A program made the translations under genes and the position numbers. From the IMG/VR virus record IMGVR_UViG_3300049929_000026, positions 1 through 64,000 of that record: a stretch of 64,000 nt of DNA; one strand, 5' to 3'. The stretch comes from a virus. The notes beneath the pieces are model-generated. The model was not told the DNA's origin. It ran no database searches and saw only the letters and a program-made list of their open reading frames with translations. This document shows, piece after piece, positions 1 through 7,931 of the stretch. How positions within the stretch are numbered: the stretch's first letter is position 1; every line of letters begins with the position of its first letter.

Positions 1-1755
1 CGCGAGGAGGCTCTGCGGATCGTCGCGCTCGTCAAGGAAATCGAGGCAGCAACGAAGCGGCCCACGGAACTGCTCCAAGAACTGGACGCCGCCCGCGCGC
101 TCCAAACAGACCTAGAGAAGCGAATCGCGGCCTGCCGCGCAATCATCGCCGACAGGGACCAAATCCGGGGCGCCGCCGGGCGAATTACGGAGATCGACGC
201 GGAACTGGCGCGTCTCGGCACTGACGGCGCGCAGGTGCAGGCAGATCTAGCGAAGGCGGAGGCTGAGCACAGCGCAGCGCGTGAGCAGCTGGCCTCCGCG
301 CGGCGTGAGAAGCGATCCGCCGAGGAGCTAGCTGCGCGCCTCACCGAGCGCCTGGCCGATGAGGGCAAGGTCACGGCAGCTGCGGCTACGCTGCCAGAGC
401 GCAAACTGGCCGAAGAAACCGCGCGCAAAGCGGTGAAAATGCTCGAAGACGAGCGCGAAGGGGTGCTGCTCGAGCGACAGGCTGGTTCTGACGAGCGGAT
501 TGCTGGGCTTAGGAAGGGCCTGACGCTCGTGACCGAGATCAGTCCCGACGACGCCTACGAGATAGCGACAGGAATCGCCTCACAGCACCTCGCCGAGGAC
601 GATCAAGTCTTGCGCTCTGCGGAAGACAAGCGCTCTCGTGGGGTCGCCCTATTCAAGGCGGTCAACGACGCCAGGGCTGCAGCCGAGGCGATTACCCAGG
701 AACGATCGAAGCTGGGTCAGCTCGCAGCGCGCGCGCCCGAGTTCGTCGCCGCGCGCGCTGAGATCGAGACCACTAGGGCAATGATCGCCGACGCCTTAGC
801 TCGGGAAACAGCCGCCGATCAGCGGGTCATCCTGGCACACAACGCGTGCGAGCCGCTCCGCACTGCGGCCGCCCCAATCCGCGCCCAGGAAGACGCACTG
901 CGCGCCGAGCGTGAGCCCCTGGTGGCTCTAGCGGCTAAAGCTGATCTGCTCACCAAAGCCGAAGTGCTGATTGGAGAGCGCGCGACTCAACTCCAGGCCG
1001 CCCAGGCCGATCTCGGCCGCATCGCCGAGCAAATCTCTGCCACGCCGGAGCCGGCAATCCCCCCGCCGGCTCCGGACGTGGCTGCCTTATCCAAGGCCCT
1101 CAATGACGCGGAGCAGCTGGCGCGCCAGCATCATGCCGCGGCAGCGGTCGCCGCCCAGCGCTTTACGGCTACCCAGGAGGGTCAGGCGCGCCTGAGCGAG
1201 CTGCAGACCGCCTACGACGCGGCCGCCGAGGAACTGGCCGACTGGAATCGCCTCGCGACCGACTTCGGCCGCGACGGGCTACAGAGCGCGGAGGTCGACT
1301 CAGCCGGACCCGAGCTCACCGCCCTAACGAATACGCTGCTACATGCCTGCCACGGCCCGCAGTTCACCGTTTCGATCGAGACCAGCCGCCTCTCCTCCGA
1401 CGGCAAGGGCGAGGTCGAAGAGTGCCGCGTTCAGGTGATCGACTCGGTCCAAGGGCGCGAGGGGGAGGCGCGCGAATTTAGCGGTGGCCAATCCGTGATC
1501 ATTGGCGAAGCCATCTCGTTGGCTCTCACCGTGCTCGCCTGCAACCGCGCCGGCTTGACCGGGATCACGCTAGTGCGTGATGAGTCGGGTGCTGCGCTCG
1601 ACCCAGCGGCGGGCCGCGCGTACGTCAAGATGCTACGTATGGCTGCCGACTTCGTGAAAGCCTCTCGCGTGTTGCTCGTGACCCACAGCAAAGAGTGCGC
1701 TGAGATGTGTGACGCGCGGATCCTGATCAAGGACGGGAAGGTGTCCTATGCCTGA
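1..1755 (+). CDS. SbcC/Rad50-like ATPase, C-terminal part (partial)
   Basis: The frame is open from base 1, so the 5' end lies outside the window. The visible 584 residues are a long Ala/Glu/Arg-rich heptad-like region (coiled coil) followed by an ABC/SMC C-terminal ATPase lobe: signature EFSGGQS (near base 1480), Walker B-like ITLVRDESGAALDP (near 1560) and H-loop VLLVTHS (near 1675). This order is that of the SbcC/Rad50 family, which partners an SbcD/Mre11 nuclease in DNA-end processing. The partner and the N-terminal Walker A are not in view. The Walker B segment reads RDESGAALD rather than the usual hhhhDE, with the acidic pair kept. The next gene starts inside its last codons. Confidence 0.85.
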   Translation, partial: REEALRIVALVKEIEAATKRPTELLQELDAARALQTDLEKRIAACRAIIADRDQIRGAAGRITEIDAELARLGTDGAQVQADLAKAEAEHSAAREQLASARREKRSAEELAARLTERLADEGKVTAAAATLPERKLAEETARKAVKMLEDEREGVLLERQAGSDERIAGLRKGLTLVTEISPDDAYEIATGIASQHLAEDDQVLRSAEDKRSRGVALFKAVNDARAAAEAITQERSKLGQLAARAPEFVAARAEIETTRAMIADALARETAADQRVILAHNACEPLRTAAAPIRAQEDALRAEREPLVALAAKADLLTKAEVLIGERATQLQAAQADLGRIAEQISATPEPAIPPPAPDVAALSKALNDAEQLARQHHAAAAVAAQRFTATQEGQARLSELQTAYDAAAEELADWNRLATDFGRDGLQSAEVDSAGPELTALTNTLLHACHGPQFTVSIETSRLSSDGKGEVEECRVQVIDSVQGREGEAREFSGGQSVIIGEAISLALTVLACNRAGLTGITLVRDESGAALDPAAGRAYVKMLRMAADFVKASRVLLVTHSKECAEMCDARILIKDGKVSYA

Positions 1756-1966
1756 CGCTACCAAGGCCGCAGCCGCCAAAGCTCGTCGCGACCTGCAGCG
1801 AGCGCGCGGCTTGTGCACCAGCTGCAGCGTTCCAACGCTTCCCGATCGTGTCCGCTGCCGGCGCCATCTCGCCTATTTCGCTCGTGATCAGAAGGCGAGG
1901 AGAGCCGCCTCTCGCGGGCACGGGACTGACAGATCGAGCCGAGGACTGGCTAATGCCTCGATTTAG
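1748..1966 (+). CDS. small Cys/His protein (72 aa)
   Basis: The start ATG overlaps the end of the ATPase gene by 8 bases, and the stop lies inside the next gene, so translational coupling is likely. The protein has a zinc-knuckle-like pattern, CTSC at residues 23-26 and CRRH at residues 37-40, in a basic context. Similar small proteins occur beside phage DNA-metabolism genes, but I do not recognise the family and assign no function. Confidence 0.6.
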   Translation: MPDATKAAAAKARRDLQRARGLCTSCSVPTLPDRVRCRRHLAYFARDQKARRAASRGHGTDRSSRGLANASI

Positions 1967-2375
1967 TCAAACACTGTACGACGCGAACGGGCGCCCGATG
2001 GGCATCGCGTGCGGTCGCGTCGACTTCAAGAAGTGTTCGACGCCAGGCTGCACCAACCACGCCAACAAATTGTGCGACTACCCGGTTGAGCGGAATGACC
2101 CTCCGAAGCGCGGAGACGCGCGCCTGCACCGCGAGCACAAGCTGATCTTCTACGTGTGGACCGTCGACGAGCACGAGGTAACCATCAGCCAGAAGCCACC
2201 GGGAGGTTTCGGTACCGGAGTTTTGCAAACGGTGCCGATAGCAGATTGGTTCGCCAAGTCGCAGGCTACTTGTGATAGACCAACGTGTCAGAAGTGCTCG
2301 GTGAGCGTCGGTCCGGATCGGGACTACTGCGCTGCCCACGGGCGTCTGTACAAGCAGCAGAGTGAATCAAAATGA
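1953..2375 (+). CDS. hypothetical protein with two Cys-rich zinc-finger-like segments
   Basis: I chose the ATG at 1953 because GAGGA lies about 9 bases upstream; a longer frame to 1848 would overlap the previous gene heavily. The 140-aa product has CSTPGCTNHANKLC near the N terminus and CDRPTCQKC...YCAAH near the C terminus, both suited to zinc binding. It overlaps the following methylase by ATGA. Function unknown. Confidence 0.65.
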   Translation: MPRFSQTLYDANGRPMGIACGRVDFKKCSTPGCTNHANKLCDYPVERNDPPKRGDARLHREHKLIFYVWTVDEHEVTISQKPPGGFGTGVLQTVPIADWFAKSQATCDRPTCQKCSVSVGPDRDYCAAHGRLYKQQSESK

Positions 2376-3241
2376 GCACCTTAGCGATCGACACCGCAGC
2401 TGCGCCGCTCACAAAATTCGTCGGCGGGAAAAGGCAGCTCCTGCCCGAGATCCTTCCGCGCATCCCAGCGAAGATCAAAACCTACTACGAGCCGTTCTGT
2501 GGCGGTGCAGCAGTCTTTTTTGCGCTCGCTAACGAGGGACGATTCAAGCAGGGGAGCGCGGTGCTCGCTGACACGAACGCCGCCCTGATCAACATGCTGA
2601 CCGAAGTCCGAGACCGGCCCGCATCGGTCATCACTCACCTGCACTCGCACGATGCGAAGCACTCCGAAGAGCACTACTACTTGCAACGTGGCGGGCGGCA
2701 GGAAGGCCCCGCTGGCGCCGCTCGATTCATCTACCTGCTCAAAACCTGCTTCAACGGGCTATGGCGCGAGAATCAGGACGGCGGCATGAACGCGCCGTTC
2801 GGGCATCATGAGCCCAAGCCGAAGATCGTCAACGCCTCGGCTATCCGAGCGGCTTCGCGCTCCCTGCAAGGGGTCACGATTATTCGCGAGGACTTTGAAA
2901 CCGTGATGGAGCGCGCTGGAGTAGGGGACTTCGGGTTCTTCGATCCGCCGTATCTCCCCGCATCCAAGACCGCAAACTTTGTGGCCTACGGCAGCGCCGG
3001 ATTCGGTATCACAGACCACGAGCGCCTAGCCGACTGCATGGCGGCAACCGTCAAGCGCGGAGCTCGCGCCTTGCTCTCAAACTCGGACACGCCCGAGGCC
3101 CGTCACATCTTCGGTCGGCGCGGTTGGCAGGTTGAAGAGGTGAAGGCACGGCGGAGCATCAACTCGAATGGCGCCAAGCGGGGTGCAGTCGGTGAAATCC
3201 TGGTGAGTGCACCGAAGCTATCTCGAAAGGTGGTCAAGTGA
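2372..3241 (+). CDS. Dam-like DNA adenine N6-methyltransferase (D12 class)
   Basis: A 289-aa protein with the Dam/D12-class motifs in order: KFVGGKRQL (AdoMet-binding region, residue 15), YYEPFCGGAAVFF (residue 39), the DTNAALIN acidic loop (residue 66), CFNGLWRENQDGG (residue 128) and catalytic FGFFDPPYLP (DPPY, residue 188). It would methylate adenine in a short recognition site, perhaps protecting phage DNA from restriction or marking it. Length fits the family. It starts by ATGA overlap with the gene before, and its 3' end carries one copy of the TGGTCAnnTGACCA palindrome. Specificity cannot be read from sequence. Confidence 0.93.
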   Translation: MSTLAIDTAAAPLTKFVGGKRQLLPEILPRIPAKIKTYYEPFCGGAAVFFALANEGRFKQGSAVLADTNAALINMLTEVRDRPASVITHLHSHDAKHSEEHYYLQRGGRQEGPAGAARFIYLLKTCFNGLWRENQDGGMNAPFGHHEPKPKIVNASAIRAASRSLQGVTIIREDFETVMERAGVGDFGFFDPPYLPASKTANFVAYGSAGFGITDHERLADCMAATVKRGARALLSNSDTPEARHIFGRRGWQVEEVKARRSINSNGAKRGAVGEILVSAPKLSRKVVK

Positions 3242-3244
3242 CCG
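3231..3244. promoter_or_regulatory. palindromic operator-like site, copy 1
   Basis: TGGTCAAGTGACCG, one of five near-palindromes of the form TGGTCAnnTGACCA in the window. This copy overlaps the end of the methylase gene and the start of the next one. Confidence 0.45.
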
Positions 3245-3582
3245 CCGAGGCGTTCCGCGGTAAACGCTGCGACCACGGGTTCATGCCAGGACTCTGCGAG
3301 TCGGCCGACTGCGCGCATCTGCGTCCAAAGCTTCGTCGCTACCAGAGCACGCGGATTGTTGAGCCGCCGCGCTGCTCTCAATGTCGGCAACGAAAGGCGG
3401 AAGCGGTCCGCCGTGACGCCACCTATCGCGAGGTCCGTCTATGCGACGAATGCTTCGGTGACCGGGTGAAGCGAGCGGAAGAACTGAAGCGGCGCGCGCA
3501 GTGGAACCGGCCGTTTCGAGATTACGAAGCAGAGCGGGCGCTGCCCGCAACGCGCGCGGCGCAGCTCGCGCCAGACGATTGA
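3238..3582 (+). CDS. small zinc-finger protein
   Basis: GTG start overlapping the methylase stop (GTGA). The 114-aa protein has a first Cys/His cluster (CDHGFMPGLC...CAH) and a treble-clef-like pair CSQC...CDEC in the middle, followed by a basic helix. DNA or RNA binding is plausible but no family is recognised. Confidence 0.65.
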   Translation: MTAEAFRGKRCDHGFMPGLCESADCAHLRPKLRRYQSTRIVEPPRCSQCRQRKAEAVRRDATYREVRLCDECFGDRVKRAEELKRRAQWNRPFRDYEAERALPATRAAQLAPDD

Positions 3583-3594
3583 ACGCCTCGGGAT

Positions 3595-3646
3595 TTGGCC
3601 AACGAGCAAGCGGACTGCATCCCCTCAGTCTCTGTTCGTTGGTCAA
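3595..3646. repeat. inverted repeat in a 104-bp intergenic region
   Basis: TTGGCCAACGA at 3595-3605 and TCGTTGGTCAA at 3636-3646 are complementary over 11 bases with one mismatch and would form a hairpin with a 30-base loop. It lies between a gene end and the RBS (GAGG) of the gene at 3687, so a regulatory or attenuator role is possible. Confidence 0.45.
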
Positions 3647-3686
3647 CTTCTGTGGCGCTTCTGACAACCACCAATGAGGTATCCAA

Positions 3687-4181
3687 ATGTCTGATGAGAT
3701 TGCACTGGGCGATGTCGCCAAAGACGACCTGACCGGATTCGAGGGCGTGGTAACTGGTCGCACTCACTGGCTGAGTAACTGTGATCGACTTACCCTACAG
3801 CCCAGGGGGTTGAAGGACGGTAAGCCGCGGGAGGCGGTGTCGTTCGACATCACGCACTGCATTCTCGTTCAGAGAGCTGCGCACCCGCCCGCCCCGAAGA
3901 ACCCGGATCAACGGGCCAATGTTGCGCTGGGCGACATAGCGCGTGACACGGTGACCGGCTTCGAAGGCGTGGTGATTGCTCGGTGCGAATACCTAACGAT
4001 AGATGACCGGGTGGTGCTGCAACCGAAGACGCTCGACAAGGATGGGCAGCCACAGAAGCCGCACGGCTTCGATGTCGTCCATGTGGATCTGGTTTCTAAA
4101 CTGCATCCGCCGGCGCCTCCGGAAAAGCGCGGCGGTCCGATGGACGACGTTCGTCGCGCTGCGGACCCGGTGCGCCCATGA
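3687..4181 (+). CDS. tandem-duplicated small-domain protein
   Basis: A 164-aa protein made of two copies of a domain of about 55 residues. Copy 1 (residues 6-61) and copy 2 (about 78-136) align along LGD(V/I)A(K/R)D..TGFEGVV...R...L...DR..LQP..L...G.P....FD..H..LV. This domain recurs in phages as an uncharacterised protein; the pattern suggests a small beta-barrel. The ORF has GAGG 9 bases before ATG and overlaps prs by ATGA, so it is probably co-expressed with the NAD module. Confidence 0.75.
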   Translation: MSDEIALGDVAKDDLTGFEGVVTGRTHWLSNCDRLTLQPRGLKDGKPREAVSFDITHCILVQRAAHPPAPKNPDQRANVALGDIARDTVTGFEGVVIARCEYLTIDDRVVLQPKTLDKDGQPQKPHGFDVVHVDLVSKLHPPAPPEKRGGPMDDVRRAADPVRP

Positions 4182-5023
4182 GCGACGAGATTGAGTTCCT
4201 GACACTGCGGGGACTGCGCTGTCATGTGCCGCTCGCGACTTATCCAGACACGATGCCGCTCATCAACGCGGCGCCGGATGGCTTTCCGGCGCGCGTACTG
4301 CTCCGGCCAAAATCATTCGCGTCGTTCATGGCGGCGCTGTTCTGGATCGACGCCATCGGGGAACGCCACGATCATGCTCCACACCTAATACTCCCGTTCG
4401 TTCCCGGCGCTCGCCAGGACCGGCTCAACGACTCCGGCGATTACCTGTTCACCGCCAAGTCCGTCGCCAAGGAGATCAACGCGCGCGGATTCCCGAGCGT
4501 CACGGTGCTCGACCCCCATTCGGAAGTGACTCCAGCATTGATTGACCGGTGCAAGGTCGTGCACGCGGCGGATTGCATCAACCCGCCGGCAGGCAAATAC
4601 GCGGCAGTGATCTCGCCGGATGCTGGCGCGGAGAAGCGCGCAGGCACGGTGGCGCGGAAGCTCGGTGTGCCGCTGATCCATGCCTGGAAAACGCGCGACG
4701 TGGCGACGGGGACGATCGCTGGGTTCGGCTATGATCGTTCAACGCTAGCTGACCCGCTATTGGACGGGCCGGCGCGCATGCTCGTAGTCGACGACATCTG
4801 CGATGGTGGCGGGACATTCACCGGCCTTGCCGCCGAGATCGCGAAGAGCGGATTTGAAGAGCTCGACCTGCACTTATGGACCACGCACGGCATCTACTCG
4901 AAGGGCGTCGCCGCGCTCGCGGAGCACTTCTCACACATCTACTGCACCGATTCGGTCGCCGGTGACCGCGCTGGTGTTATCGAAGTTCCTGTTTGCCAAA
5001 AGCTCTTGGAGGGCACGCTATGA
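4178..5023 (+). CDS. prs: ribose-phosphate pyrophosphokinase (PRPP synthetase)
   Basis: A 281-aa Prs-family protein that would make 5-phosphoribosyl diphosphate from ribose-5-phosphate and ATP in the cytoplasm. The FVPGARQDRLND segment (residue 70) matches the PYARQDR flexible loop, and MLVVDDICDGGGTF (residue 196) is the PRPP-binding loop. It is shorter than cellular Prs (about 315 aa), as usual for phage forms. ATGA overlaps at both ends place it between the tandem-domain gene and nadV, whose enzyme consumes PRPP, so it probably feeds that reaction. Confidence 0.93.
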   Translation: MSDEIEFLTLRGLRCHVPLATYPDTMPLINAAPDGFPARVLLRPKSFASFMAALFWIDAIGERHDHAPHLILPFVPGARQDRLNDSGDYLFTAKSVAKEINARGFPSVTVLDPHSEVTPALIDRCKVVHAADCINPPAGKYAAVISPDAGAEKRAGTVARKLGVPLIHAWKTRDVATGTIAGFGYDRSTLADPLLDGPARMLVVDDICDGGGTFTGLAAEIAKSGFEELDLHLWTTHGIYSKGVAALAEHFSHIYCTDSVAGDRAGVIEVPVCQKLLEGTL

Positions 5024-7314
5024 ATCCGATTACTCTCATAGATGGCTACAAATTTTCCCATCTGGTCCAGTACCCATCGGGCACCACGAAGGTCTATTCC
5101 AACTGGACCCCACGCGAGTCACGAGTACCAGGCATCGATCACGTGACGCTGTTCGGCCTCCGCTATTTTCTCGACAAATACCTTGGTCAAGACTTTGGAG
5201 CGTTCTTCGCTTCGCCGGTCGACGCCGCCTGCGAGCGCTACCAACGCCGCGTTGACGGCTATCTCGGGCCAAACAACGTGGGTACCGAGCACATCCGCGC
5301 GCTGCACGAGTTGCAATACCTGCCGCTCGAAGTGCGCGCGCTGCCCGAAGGGACCGCTGTCCCGCTTCGCGTGCCGATGCTCACCGTGGAAAACACCCAC
5401 CCCGATTTCGCGTGGCTGACTAACTACCTCGAAACGCTCATGAGTAGCGTGCTCTGGATGCCGTGCACGAGCGCGACAACCGCCGTGACGATGCGCAAGG
5501 TGCTCGACGCAGCTGCGAAGGCCACAGGGTCGCCCGCTGACTTCGTGCAGTGGCAGGGGCACGACTTCAGCTTTCGCGGCATGCCCGGGCCGGAGGCGGC
5601 GGCGCTCTCGGGCGCTGGCCATCTGCTGAGCTTCACGGGGACCGACACGCTGCCCTCGCTGGATCTGATTGAGGACTACTATGGCCCGCTCCCGGACGGG
5701 TACCTGCTCGGCGCTTCCGTGCCCGCCACCGAGCATTCCGTAATGTGCGCGGGCGGCGAGCTCTCCGAACTCGAAACGTTCGACCGGCTGCTGACGCTCT
5801 ACCCGTCCGGCATCGTTTCAGTGGTCTCCGACACCTGGGATTTGTGGTCCGTGTGCACGCGCATCGTCAGCGAGCTGAAAGAGCGCATCATGGCTCGCGA
5901 CGGCAAGCTCGTCATTCGCCCTGACAGCGGTGACCCGGCGGACATCGTTTGCGGTGATCCAAAGGCAGAACCAGGAAGCCCCGCGAGCAAGGGCGTGATT
6001 GAGCTGCTCTGGGATGTCTTCGGCGGGACCGTGACCAGCACGGGGCACCGCCTGCTCGATTCGCACATCGGCTGCATTTACGGCGACTCGATCACCATTG
6101 AGCGAGCGCGCAACATCTGCGAACGCCTGGCGGCCAAGGGCTTTGCGAGCGCAAACATGGTCTTCGGCGTGGGCTCGTTCTGCGTGAGTCCAGAGACGCC
6201 GATCCTGTGCTCCGATCTCGTCTGGAGGGCTGCCGGCGAACTTCGGGTAGGTCAGGAGATCCTAGCGTTCGATGAGAACGCTACGATTGGTGAGGATCAG
6301 CGGGCCGCTCGAAGGTACCGCAAAGCGGAGATCACTGAGAATTCTCCGTCCACCAAGGTTTGCTCCAGAATCACCACCGACATTGGTGACCCAATCGTCG
6401 CAAGCGATGATCACCCGTGGCTGGTATTCGTTCAGAATCGCAATTCAGAAAATCGTTTCGTCAACGAGCCTCCGCCAGACGCCGCGCACACCCGCGACTA
6501 CCCTCGAAATCCTGGACTCGCATGGTTGCGAACGAGCCAGCTGAGGCCAGGGGACAAGATAGCGTTCCTGGACAAGCCGTGGAGCGAGGAAGATACGCGG
6601 AGCGCCGGATGGCTCGCGGGGATGCTTGACGGTGAAGGTTGTCTCTCTCGGCAGTCTGGCGATCGGATCAGCGCCTACAAAGTGACGATCGCTCAAAACC
6701 AAGGGCCCGTGCTCGAAAGGCTGAAGACGGAACTCACGGCTCGCGGATTTACGTTCTATGCGAACGAATCACGTGACTGCGTGCATCTTACTGTGCTCGG
6801 TGGGTGGACCGAACAACTACGCCTACTCGGTACAATACGACCCGACAGACTGTGCGCGAAGGTAAGCGCTATGCTCGATGACGCGCCTGCCCTCAAATGC
6901 AACGCCACTTACCAGACGGCAATCGTGCTGGCCGTTGAGAGCGTAGGCGAAGCCGCCGTTGCGAGTATCACCACATCCTGCGGGACTTTCATCACGGGCG
7001 GCTACTTGTCACACAACACCTATCAGCACGTCACTCGCGACACGTTCGGCTTCGCCATGAAGGCCACGTGGTGCGAGGTAAACGGCGAGGCCCGCGACAT
7101 CTTCAAAATGCCCAAGACCGGCAACGGCATGAAGAACAGCGCCAAGGGGCGCCTCGCGGTGCTGCGCGGGGACGATGGCGAGCTGAAGCTGGTCAGCCAG
7201 GCAACGCCGCAACAAGAGAGCGACTCGCTGCTGCGTCCGGTATGGCGTGATGGATCCTTCTTGATTCGCGAGAACTTCGCGGACATTCGCAGCCGAGTGC
7301 TCGCCGGCCGCTGA
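5020..7314 (+). CDS. nadV: nicotinamide phosphoribosyltransferase interrupted by an intein
   Basis: A 764-aa precursor. The exteins (residues 1-387 and 667-764) together give 485 aa, the normal NAMPT/NadV length. Family motifs: HDFSFRGM, ASVPATEHSVM (the catalytic His region), LVIRPDSGDP (the nicotinamide-ribose phosphate site) and TRDTFGFAMKATW. The enzyme joins nicotinamide and PRPP into NMN, the limiting step of NAD+ salvage. An in-frame 279-aa insertion after GVGSF begins with Cys and ends His-Asn before Thr, as inteins do. ATG at 5020 has GGAGGG upstream and overlaps the prs stop by four bases. Confidence 0.95.
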   Translation: MNPITLIDGYKFSHLVQYPSGTTKVYSNWTPRESRVPGIDHVTLFGLRYFLDKYLGQDFGAFFASPVDAACERYQRRVDGYLGPNNVGTEHIRALHELQYLPLEVRALPEGTAVPLRVPMLTVENTHPDFAWLTNYLETLMSSVLWMPCTSATTAVTMRKVLDAAAKATGSPADFVQWQGHDFSFRGMPGPEAAALSGAGHLLSFTGTDTLPSLDLIEDYYGPLPDGYLLGASVPATEHSVMCAGGELSELETFDRLLTLYPSGIVSVVSDTWDLWSVCTRIVSELKERIMARDGKLVIRPDSGDPADIVCGDPKAEPGSPASKGVIELLWDVFGGTVTSTGHRLLDSHIGCIYGDSITIERARNICERLAAKGFASANMVFGVGSFCVSPETPILCSDLVWRAAGELRVGQEILAFDENATIGEDQRAARRYRKAEITENSPSTKVCSRITTDIGDPIVASDDHPWLVFVQNRNSENRFVNEPPPDAAHTRDYPRNPGLAWLRTSQLRPGDKIAFLDKPWSEEDTRSAGWLAGMLDGEGCLSRQSGDRISAYKVTIAQNQGPVLERLKTELTARGFTFYANESRDCVHLTVLGGWTEQLRLLGTIRPDRLCAKVSAMLDDAPALKCNATYQTAIVLAVESVGEAAVASITTSCGTFITGGYLSHNTYQHVTRDTFGFAMKATWCEVNGEARDIFKMPKTGNGMKNSAKGRLAVLRGDDGELKLVSQATPQQESDSLLRPVWRDGSFLIRENFADIRSRVLAGR
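6181..7017 (+). mobile_element. intein with LAGLIDADG homing-endonuclease motif
   Basis: Encodes 279 residues inside nadV. Splicing block A starts CVSPETPILC; block B is ASDDHPWLV; block G ends GGYLSHN followed by Thr as the +1 nucleophile. The middle holds SAGWLAGMLDGEGCLS, a LAGLIDADG block C; a second block is not obvious. Removing it joins GVGSF to TYQHVTRD, restoring the NAMPT sequence. It lies next to conserved active-site sequence, as homing inteins typically do. Confidence 0.95.
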
Positions 7315-7319
7315 TGCAG

Positions 7320-7355
7320 TGGTCAAGTGACAACGCTCGCGGATCGGCATAGGCT
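7320..7355 (+). promoter_or_regulatory. palindromic site copy 2 overlapping a putative promoter
   Basis: TGGTCAAGTGACAA (7320-7333) overlaps a possible -35 GTGACA (7327-7332), followed by a 17-bp spacer and TAGGCT (7350-7355). The next start codon is only 7 bases further on, so the transcript could be nearly leaderless. Promoter activity is inferred from spacing only. Confidence 0.4.
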
Positions 7356-7361
7356 CGGGTA

Positions 7362-7931
7362 ATGAAGCGAGGGTCGCTGCTCCGCCGTACGCCACTGAAG
7401 CGTGTAGCTTTCAGTGGCGTACGCGCGCCTTTGAAGCGGGCCGAGCTGGTCCGCAAGACACCGCTGCGCACAGGGCCGTCCACTCTGCGCCGCACCTCAA
7501 TGGTTCGGAAAGCTCCGCTCCGATCCGGGCTCCCGCAGTCACGCGAGGAACTCGCCATCTCACGTCGGAAGACCTACCGCACGCTCGCCAAGGTCAAACT
7601 CACATCGAAGCGAGTGGGCTACAAGGACCCGAAGTATCTGGCTTGGGTACGAACGCATCCGTGCTGCGCGTGCGGCGCCTTCCCGCCGAACCATGCTCAT
7701 CACGAGACGCTTGGCGGTCGCGGCAAGAGTCAGAAAGCGCCGGATTCTAGGTCCTTGCCGCTGTGTTTTCGTTGTCACGACGACTTCCACTTGGTTCGCG
7801 GGCGCTTCAAGGGCTGGACGAAGCAGCAGCGCCGAGATTTTCAGGACGTTGAGATCACGAGACTGCGCGCCATCTGGGCCGGCATCCAGGATCATGGCGT
7901 AGCCCAAGAACCGATCGCGGAGGCCGTGTGA
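7362..7931 (+). CDS. HNH/zinc-binding nuclease-like protein (DUF968/NinG-like)
   Basis: A 189-aa basic protein. The N-terminal 60 residues repeat a short unit (RRTPLKR, VRAPLKR, VRKTPLRT, VRKAPLRS). The C-terminal half has KYLAWVRTHPCCACG, an H-H-E segment, and LPLCFRCHDDFH, the Cys-His layout of DUF968-type recombination nucleases of lambdoid phages. A role in Holliday-junction or recombination-intermediate processing would fit. ATG follows the palindromic promoter region directly; the 3' end overlaps the next gene by GTGA. Confidence 0.65.
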   Translation: MKRGSLLRRTPLKRVAFSGVRAPLKRAELVRKTPLRTGPSTLRRTSMVRKAPLRSGLPQSREELAISRRKTYRTLAKVKLTSKRVGYKDPKYLAWVRTHPCCACGAFPPNHAHHETLGGRGKSQKAPDSRSLPLCFRCHDDFHLVRGRFKGWTKQQRRDFQDVEITRLRAIWAGIQDHGVAQEPIAEAV

